From contig JAPOSZ010000022.1 of assembly GCA_026709415.1 (NCBI GenBank), positions 1-59,146 on the forward strand: a DNA stretch of 59,146 bases, in the 5' to 3' direction. The position numbers and the translations under genes are program-made. The notes under the pieces were generated by a model. The model saw only the letters and a program-made list of their open reading frames with translations. It was not told the DNA's origin and ran no database searches. Of this stretch, positions 39,187-44,891 are shown in pieces (within the stretch, counting starts at the first letter, position 1; each line of letters starts with the position of its first letter). This stretch comes from Flavobacteriaceae bacterium. GTDB taxonomy: Bacteria; Bacteroidota; Bacteroidia; Flavobacteriales; Flavobacteriaceae.

Positions 39187-39500
39187 ATGTCAAAATTAAA
39201 ATTTTGTTAGCCTTCTTTATTTGGTTTGTGGACTAAATCATATTTCCATGTGAAGGCTATCTTTCTTTCCATTTTTTTAATCTGAAACAGATAAGCTAAA
39301 CAGGATTTTTTGGACTGTCCCCAGTGTGCACCATGGCTTTGAACTTTATGAAGGGGGGGGGGGAGACACCTTTACGATAAAATACAGTCTTCTTTATTTG
39401 ACGATAGGTTGATCCATATTTTTATTTTTTGATTTAAAAATTCAGACAATTCATCAATTTAAGGCGTAAGAACCCTTTAAGTTGCCTTAATTTTATCTTG
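39187..39500. other. Divergent intergenic region between rbfA and the hydroxyproline genes
   Basis: About 310 bases. It holds an 11-G tract, one copy of the 12-mer ATTCAGACAATT, and two copies of CTTCTTTATTTG (near 39213 and 39391). A TAATTTTG element lies 4 bases before the rbfA start, which would give an almost leaderless transcript if used as the -7 box. No gene seen. Confidence 0.4.
39353..39363 (+). repeat. Poly-G tract, 11 bases
   Basis: Eleven consecutive G in an otherwise AT-rich intergenic region, ~140 bases before the reductase gene. Such tracts slip during replication and can act as phase-variable promoters; they are also error-prone in sequencing. Confidence 0.85.
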
Positions 39501-40475
39501 ATGCAAAAAAACAAAACTCCTTGTTTCATTTCTAAACGATTTATAGAAAACAATACTGATTTTCCTTCTCTAATTGCTTTATTAGAACAAGCCTTTGCCG
39601 ATAATACCATAGACGTACCGACACGACATCATCATGTTATTCCAAATAAACCAAACTCATATCCCAACACGCTATTGATCATGCCGGCTTGGGAAAACGG
39701 ATATGATACAGGCATTAAGATAGTGACTGTCAGCACCAACAATGCTAAACAAAACCGCCCTTCAATCCAAGGGAGTTACCTCTACATAGATGCTCTTACA
39801 GGTCAAAAAAAAGCGGATATCGAAGCCACTAGCCTGACTGCATACAGAACAGCGGCAACCTCTGCTTTAGCTTCTAAATATTTATCCTTAAATACGGCTA
39901 GTTCTCTTTTGATGATCGGTACCGGAACGCTAGCTATTCCTCTGATACTGGCCCATCATAGCATCAGAAATCTGAAAAAGGTATTTGTTTGGGGAAGAAA
40001 TATTCCAAAAGTAAACCATGTTGTTGATCAATTAAAAAATCAAACTTTTGAAGTTTCATCAACTGATTCTATTGAAAAAGTCGTTGGTCAAGCTGATATT
40101 ATTTGTGCTGCAACATTATCTAAAACCCCTTTAATCAAAGGGGAATACCTGAGATCTGGACAACATGTGGATTTGGTTGGATCATTTAAACCCGACCACC
40201 GCGAATCCGATAATCAATGCATTATTAGATCCGCTTTATTTGTTGATACGCTTCAAAATATTAACCAAAGTGGGGATCTTGATATTCCAATAAAAAAAGG
40301 AGTGATTTCTTCTGACGATGTAGAAGCCGATTTATTTGATCTGTGTGGAGGTAAAAACCTTGGAAGAAAATCCGAAAATCAAATCACGCTATTCAAATCT
40401 GTAGGATACGCGCTTGAAGATCTTGTGGCAGCGAGGTATTACTACAATCTATTTACTAATGTCAACAAACGCTAA
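39501..40475 (+). CDS. Ornithine cyclodeaminase/mu-crystallin family; probable delta1-pyrroline-2-carboxylate reductase
   Basis: About 324 residues from the ATG at 39501. Family marks: GIKIVTV, the EATSLTAYRTAATSALASKYL block, the Rossmann motif LLMIGTGTLAIPLI, FVWGRN, DIICAATLSKTPLIKGEYLRSGQHVDLVGSF and the LFKSVGYALEDLVAA end. The family covers ornithine cyclodeaminases and imine reductases. Its overlap with a trans-3-hydroxyproline dehydratase gene points to delta1-pyrroline-2-carboxylate reductase, which makes L-proline with NAD(P)H. Function inferred from context, family certain. Confidence 0.85.
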   Translation: MQKNKTPCFISKRFIENNTDFPSLIALLEQAFADNTIDVPTRHHHVIPNKPNSYPNTLLIMPAWENGYDTGIKIVTVSTNNAKQNRPSIQGSYLYIDALTGQKKADIEATSLTAYRTAATSALASKYLSLNTASSLLMIGTGTLAIPLILAHHSIRNLKKVFVWGRNIPKVNHVVDQLKNQTFEVSSTDSIEKVVGQADIICAATLSKTPLIKGEYLRSGQHVDLVGSFKPDHRESDNQCIIRSALFVDTLQNINQSGDLDIPIKKGVISSDDVEADLFDLCGGKNLGRKSENQITLFKSVGYALEDLVAARYYYNLFTNVNKR

Positions 40476-41520
40476 GCCCTTTCAACCCAATTTTCATTTA
40501 AATCCTAAAAAACATTGGCTTGAAATACAAACCATAGACCTGCATACCTGTGGCCAACCCCTAAGAGTAATCAGTAATGGATTGCCTACATTAAAAGGAA
40601 ATAATGTGCTGGCATTTAGAAAAGATTTTCAAATCCGATTTGACCACTATCGAAAAGTATTAATTCATGAACCACGAGGTCATAAGGATATGTATGGTTG
40701 TGCTTTAACCCCACCAAATGATTCAAAGGCAAAGTTTGGGGTTGTATTTTTTCATAATCAAGGTTATTCCACCATGTGTGGTCATGCCATTATTGCTTTG
40801 ACCACATTGGCTTACCAGCTCCATTGGATTTCCAACAAAAATCAAAATACTCTGTATATCGATGCTCCCTGTGGAAGAATTAAAAGTTGGCCAATCATTG
40901 AATCTGACGAATTGGCTGGCACGGGATTTTTAGGCGTTCCCAGTTTTGTTTTGAAACTCGATAGTGAACTAGACATTCTAGAACTCGGAAAAATCAAATT
41001 TGATATTGCTTACGGAGGAGCCTTTTATGTCTATGTCGATCTGACTAAAAATTCTTTAAACATTAATTTAGAGACTACTGAAATTCAAGAAATATGCAAC
41101 CTGGGCATGAAAATCAAAAAAGCTGTCATGGCTAGCTCTATTGAAATCAAACATCCTTTTGTAAAAGATTTAAGCTTTTTGTACGGGACTATTTTTTATG
41201 CTCCATCCAAAAATCCAATGATTTATTCGAAAAATGTTTGTGTTTTTGCCAATGGTCAAATTGATCGTTCTCCTACCGGTAGCGGAATCATGGGACGATT
41301 GGCATTACTACACAAAAGGAACGAAATTCAGATAAATCAAGCAATCAAAGTAGAAAGTATCCTAGGGACAACCTTTACCGGAATGATTAAAAACGAACTA
41401 ACTTATGGTCCTAATCAAGCCATCATGCCCTCTATTTCTGGAAATGCTTACATCACTGGAAAACATACCTTTTGTATCAATCCCAAAGATCCGTTTCCCA
41501 ATGGATTCGAACTTGGTTAA
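40459..41520 (+). CDS. Proline racemase family; probable trans-3-hydroxy-L-proline dehydratase
   Basis: 353 residues from the ATG at 40459, overlapping the upstream gene by 17 bases; an in-frame ATG 15 codons earlier lies deep inside it. Family blocks: TIDLHTCGQPLRVI, EPRGHKDMYGCALTPP, the first catalytic site MCGHAI (Cys107), and DRSPTGSG at the second site. Racemases and epimerases carry Cys at the second site (DRSPCGTG); dehydratases of trans-3-hydroxy-L-proline carry Thr, as here (Thr273). The enzyme should dehydrate trans-3-hydroxy-L-proline to delta1-pyrroline-2-carboxylate, the substrate of the upstream reductase. Together they recycle this amino acid, found mainly in collagens, to proline. 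Confidence 0.87.
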   Translation: MSTNAKPFQPNFHLNPKKHWLEIQTIDLHTCGQPLRVISNGLPTLKGNNVLAFRKDFQIRFDHYRKVLIHEPRGHKDMYGCALTPPNDSKAKFGVVFFHNQGYSTMCGHAIIALTTLAYQLHWISNKNQNTLYIDAPCGRIKSWPIIESDELAGTGFLGVPSFVLKLDSELDILELGKIKFDIAYGGAFYVYVDLTKNSLNINLETTEIQEICNLGMKIKKAVMASSIEIKHPFVKDLSFLYGTIFYAPSKNPMIYSKNVCVFANGQIDRSPTGSGIMGRLALLHKRNEIQINQAIKVESILGTTFTGMIKNELTYGPNQAIMPSISGNAYITGKHTFCINPKDPFPNGFELG

Positions 41521-41790
41521 ACCTTCTGTTGTTGTGAATGTTATTGGGATTTCTTTTCAACTTATTTAACTGAATTTTTCTGGTTTAGGGGCCCTTAAAA
41601 CCTTGGTGCACATCATTGTATTGACTTCCAAATTCAAAAAAAGGCTTTAATTTTCCATCCCTTTTTATAGACTTTATGAAATAAATATAAGCGAGATTTT
41701 TCACAAATCTCAATTGATGAGTCCCTATTCCAGTGTTGAATTCAATGAGCCCATACCCTTAAATACGATCTATCATGCATTTAAATCCGT
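41521..41790. other. Intergenic region with a 7-bp hairpin
   Basis: About 270 bases between the dehydratase gene and the tRNA. The sequence GAGATTT-TTCAC-AAATCTC (near 41692-41710) is a perfect 7-bp hairpin without a T-run. No gene seen. Confidence 0.35.
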
Positions 41791-41798
41791 TATCTTTG
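41791..41798 (+). promoter_or_regulatory. -7 element of the tRNA gene
   Basis: TATCTTTG matches the Bacteroidota -7 consensus TAnnTTTG exactly and places the transcript start a few bases before the mature tRNA end. No clear -33 TTTG is seen. Confidence 0.55.
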
Positions 41799-41809
41799 AC
41801 CGACTTTTT

Positions 41810-41886
41810 GGTCCTATAGCTCAGTTGGTTAGAGTAGCTGACTCATAATCAGTTGGTCCCTGGTTCGAGCCCAGGTGGGACCACCA
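41810..41886 (+). tRNA. tRNA with anticodon CAU, probably tRNA-Ile2
   Basis: A complete cloverleaf with encoded CCA. Acceptor GGTCCTA/TGGGACC, D arm GCTC...GAGT, anticodon stem GCTGA/TCAGT around loop CTCATAA, T arm CCTGG-TTCGAGC-CCAGG. The acceptor pairs C4-G69 and C5-G68 are those that the lysidine synthetase TilS uses to recognise tRNA-Ile2, so the CAU is probably modified to read AUA. Elongator tRNA-Met also has CAU and cannot be excluded. It is not the initiator: the first pair is G-C. Confidence 0.93.
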
Positions 41887-41891
41887 GAATC

Positions 41892-41929
41892 AACCGTGAT
41901 GGTCTAAAAAAGGATTATTGCGGTTTTTT
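41892..41929 (+). terminator. Possible tRNA terminator
   Basis: AACCG ... CGGTT followed by TTTT, with a ~23-base loop. A 5-bp stem is weak, but the place is right. Confidence 0.35.
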
Positions 41930-41995
41930 GTTTGAGTGTAAAAGCTATAGTAGAATCACATCACCACTTCGTTTTAATTTCTACATTCAATAGTT

Positions 41996-42003
41996 TACTT
42001 TCG
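41996..42003 (+). promoter_or_regulatory. Possible -7 element of the lipoprotein gene
   Basis: TACTTTCG is one base from TAnnTTTG and lies 44 bases before the start codon. No exact -33 box. Confidence 0.35.
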
Positions 42004-42047
42004 CAGATTAATCAAAAAACCAAATTCTCAAAATTTTTAATATAAGC

Positions 42048-42761
42048 ATGAAAAATTTATTTGTTTTACTCTTTGTTTGTCTTTTATTCTCATGTGATAG
42101 ACCCAGTAAAATTTCAATTACAAAAGTGGAAGGATCTCCTGCATTTGAAAATGCGAAACTCTCATTAAAAGATAGCCTTTATCAGGAAGGAAAAGACCAT
42201 TTGTTTTCGTTTCATGTCGAAGATTACACCCTCGGAGAACAAACGCAAAAAGAATTTGATTATACCCTCGCAAACTCTGAACTTGGTCAGCACATCCATT
42301 TGATTATTAATAATGGGCCTTACTTTGCAAAGTATTCGCAAGAGTTTGGTCAAGAGTTGGAAAAGGGAAATAATGTGATTTTAGCGTTCTTATCAAGATC
42401 TTACCATGAATCGGTTAAAAATCCAAAGGCTTATGTGCTTACTCAGATTGGTGATGGAGAAGAGATTGATCTGACACAGGAACTTCTTTTTTACAGTAGA
42501 CCAAAAGGAACCTATAAAGGAGAAGATACAGAAAAAGTGCTTTTGGATTTTTACCTAATCAATACTACAATATCTCCTGATGGGAATAAAGTTAAAGCTA
42601 CAATACAAGACACTGAATTTATCATTGACCAATGGGAACCTTATTACATTGAAGGTCTACCCAAGGGAGAAATTTCTATAAAACTAGAGTTAATTGATTC
42701 TGATGGGGAATTAATCGATTCTCCGTTTAATCCTTCAATAAGAACGGTAACACTCGAATAG
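42048..42761 (+). CDS. Lipoprotein of unknown function (HIHLI/NGPY motif)
   Basis: 237 residues. Signal peptide with lipobox LLFSC (Cys16). Beta-rich body containing LGQHIHLIINNGPYFAKY and an LSRSYHESVKNPKAYV segment, then two more beta regions. Proteins with this 'G-x-HIHLIxDNxPY' block are widespread in Bacteroidota and are often annotated, without clear evidence, as phosphopeptide-binding. It precedes the graspetide genes but is separated by 130 bases; a shared role is not shown. Confidence 0.75.
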   Translation: MKNLFVLLFVCLLFSCDRPSKISITKVEGSPAFENAKLSLKDSLYQEGKDHLFSFHVEDYTLGEQTQKEFDYTLANSELGQHIHLIINNGPYFAKYSQEFGQELEKGNNVILAFLSRSYHESVKNPKAYVLTQIGDGEEIDLTQELLFYSRPKGTYKGEDTEKVLLDFYLINTTISPDGNKVKATIQDTEFIIDQWEPYYIEGLPKGEISIKLELIDSDGELIDSPFNPSIRTVTLE

Positions 42762-42891
42762 CCATCTTGTTTTTACCTGAATCTTCAAAATTTTTATTCA
42801 TTTCCAGTATACGAAACATATTTATCGATAACAACCAAAGTTTAAAACCCTCCTTGAGTCTCTAAATTCTTGTGCTTTATAAAAGTCAAAA

Positions 42892-43173
42892 ATGATTAAA
42901 TTTGGGGAACAATCATTAATTCCTTATACTGTGAAATATCTGTTGTACGACTACGCTGAAACACCAACTCATCAATTGGAGCTTCCTAAAATGACATACT
43001 GCTACAAGCAAAATCTTAATGTCTTGGAAGGAACGAACGAACCTGCTATTAATCTTTTAACATCCAGATCTCCTAACGATCGAAATGCTTATTCCATGAG
43101 TTTGGCTACAGAAACACACACCAGAGTATCTACAGAAAACTCTGATTCTGACTACGATTATATTTCCAACTAA
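42892..43173 (+). CDS. Putative graspetide precursor peptide
   Basis: 93 residues immediately before an ATP-grasp peptide ligase. The first ~65 residues form a leader without a signal peptide (IKFGEQSLIPYTVKYLLYDY...). The last 21 residues are a hydroxyl- and acid-rich core: TETHTRVSTENSDSDYDY, offering Thr73, 75, 77, 81 and Ser80, 84, 86 as nucleophiles and Glu74, 82 and Asp85, 87, 89 as acceptors. This T/S-then-D/E layout is the hallmark of omega-ester/omega-amide peptides (graspetides). No double-Gly cleavage site is obvious. It could also be an unrelated small protein, but its position and core make the precursor call likely. Confidence 0.72.
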   Translation: MIKFGEQSLIPYTVKYLLYDYAETPTHQLELPKMTYCYKQNLNVLEGTNEPAINLLTSRSPNDRNAYSMSLATETHTRVSTENSDSDYDYISN

Positions 43174-43211
43174 AGCCAAAATTAGTTTACTTTTTCAAGT
43201 CTCGTAATCTT

Positions 43212-44129
43212 GTGATTTTAGTTGTTTCACATAAAAATGACTACACCGCTGATTTCGTCATCAATAAGTTAAACGATCAGAATCTTTCGTATAAACGATT
43301 GAATACCGAGGATATCGGTTCTAAACACAATGTTTTAATTCGATACAATAAAACAAAAAATATTTCAATCGATGGTATTAATGAATTTAACTCCGTTTGG
43401 TTTCGAAGAACTGCCATATCTCAAAATAGTTTATTAAACAATTCGAAAGAAAAATTTCATGAACGTGACTTTAGATTATTTCTCAAGTCTCTTTGGCGAG
43501 ATTTAAAAGTTAGAAAATGGTTGAGTTATCCTGATTTTATTGGTACCGCTGAAAACAAATTACTCCAATTGGAATTAGCCAATAACTTGGGTTTTTTGAT
43601 TCCTGATACCATCATAACAACAAATCCAAGTGAATTAAAATGTTTTTATACATCCTATAAAAAAGGAGTGGTCATCAAGCCTCTTTTTGGTGGAAGATAC
43701 TTCGATAAAACAGGTAAAAAGATCGTCTTTACAAATCGATTTGATATTTCTCAATTAGAACAAAACAACCACTCTATCTTTCCAATCATTTTTCAAGAAG
43801 AAATAGAGAAAATATACGAAATTAGAGTGACTGTTGTCGATGATCAAGTTTTTTCAGCCAAAATCAAATCGCAACAAAATGGAAACCCCAAGATGGATTG
43901 GAGAAATCAAAGCAATGAAATTGAATCATACCAATTGCCCCTTCTATACGAAAAAAAATGTATTGAGTTAACCAAATCACTTGGATTAAACTTTGGCGCT
44001 ATTGATTTAATCAGAACAGAAAATGAATATGTCTTTTTAGAAATAAATCCTAACGGTCAATGGGTGTGGATTGAATCGAATACTGGTTTGAATATTTCTG
44101 ATGCCATCATCAATTTTTTAAGTCAATAA
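43212..44129 (+). CDS. ATP-grasp peptide ligase (MvdC/MvdD / grasp-with-spasm type maturase)
   Basis: 305 residues with a GTG start (ILVVSHKNDYTADFVINKL). The N-terminal pre-ATP-grasp domain contains FNSVWFRRTAIS, a block typical of graspetide maturases, then SYPDFIGTAENKLLQLELANNLGFLIPDTIITT, the ATP-binding GVVIKPLFGG, FQEEIEKIYEIRVTVVDDQVFSAKI and the metal-binding FLEINPNGQW. These are RimK-like ATP-grasp ligase features. Such enzymes phosphorylate Asp/Glu side chains of a precursor core and join them to Ser/Thr/Lys. The 38-base gap behind the precursor gene supports a shared transcript. No radical-SAM SPASM partner is next to it. Confidence 0.87.
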   Translation: MILVVSHKNDYTADFVINKLNDQNLSYKRLNTEDIGSKHNVLIRYNKTKNISIDGINEFNSVWFRRTAISQNSLLNNSKEKFHERDFRLFLKSLWRDLKVRKWLSYPDFIGTAENKLLQLELANNLGFLIPDTIITTNPSELKCFYTSYKKGVVIKPLFGGRYFDKTGKKIVFTNRFDISQLEQNNHSIFPIIFQEEIEKIYEIRVTVVDDQVFSAKIKSQQNGNPKMDWRNQSNEIESYQLPLLYEKKCIELTKSLGLNFGAIDLIRTENEYVFLEINPNGQWVWIESNTGLNISDAIINFLSQ

Positions 44130-44130
44130 C

Positions 44131-44670
44131 ATGAAAGTAGATGACTACAACAAAAACACTAAATCCAGAAGGGAATTTTTAAATAACTATATTGATTTCT
44201 GTTTGCGAAGATTTGAAAACGAAGATAATCGCATGCTAATCATCGAAAGAAAAATCTACCAACTACTGAATAACTCTGGAATCATTGTATCTATAATCGC
44301 CATTTTTGGAACCATATTGTACAATCAAATAACCTTATCTTTTTGGTCTGATATGGCCTTTCTATTAATTTTTCTTATCACCTTATTTCCAATTGGAAAA
44401 TCCATATTCATTGCGAGAAAAATATTTAAGTCTGATCTATTTCCTTATATGGACTTGTCTCCAAAACAAACATTTGCAAAAAACTTTAGGACTATCGACG
44501 AATTTAAAAACGATTATATTCATGATTTAATACACAGTATGGATCACAATGAAAGTCTAAACAACTTGAAAGCCTCTATTTTAATCAAATCGAATCAATG
44601 GTTTGCCATTGGGCTTTATTTTTTGGCCATACCGCCTATTGGTCCTTTCATTCTCTCTTTTTTCAATTAA
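44131..44670 (+). CDS. Membrane protein coupled to the graspetide ligase
   Basis: 179 residues, starting one base after the ligase stop codon, so translation is probably coupled. Cytoplasmic helical N terminus with many charged residues (KSRREFLNNYIDFCLRRFENEDN), then two membrane helices (GIIVSIIAIFGTILYNQI and MAFLLIFLITLFPIGKSIFIA), a soluble segment (KNDYIHDLIHSMDHNESLNNLKASILIKSN) and a last helix (WFAIGLYFLAIPPIGPFILSFF). The layout resembles 2TM SLATT/S-2TM or Pycsar-effector-like proteins, but no signature is certain. It may export the product, protect the producer, or act as an effector. Confidence 0.65.
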   Translation: MKVDDYNKNTKSRREFLNNYIDFCLRRFENEDNRMLIIERKIYQLLNNSGIIVSIIAIFGTILYNQITLSFWSDMAFLLIFLITLFPIGKSIFIARKIFKSDLFPYMDLSPKQTFAKNFRTIDEFKNDYIHDLIHSMDHNESLNNLKASILIKSNQWFAIGLYFLAIPPIGPFILSFFN

Positions 44671-44833
44671 TCACTGCCTTCTCGCATCTCCTTTATTCTA
44701 CCTCTGTTGGCATTTATTTTAACATTGGATTCCATGAAATGTGTTTGATAAAGAGCCATACTATCCCATTGGATTGACGATCCAAACAGAAAAAAAATAG
44801 GGTTATCCAAAGCGGATCATAAAGTTTAGTCTT

Positions 44834-44841
44834 TACATTTG
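44834..44841 (+). promoter_or_regulatory. -7 element of the TonB-dependent receptor gene
   Basis: TACATTTG matches TAnnTTTG exactly, 50 bases before the chosen start codon. No clear -33 box. Confidence 0.45.
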
Positions 44842-44891
44842 TGTTAACTATTTATTCAATAAGGAGTTCCCACTATTTTAGCATCAATCTC

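Noticed and set aside
40912-40930. Second sigma-54-like site (CTGGCACGGGATTTTTA)
   Set aside because: First half fits, but TTTT replaces TTGC, and it lies inside a coding region.
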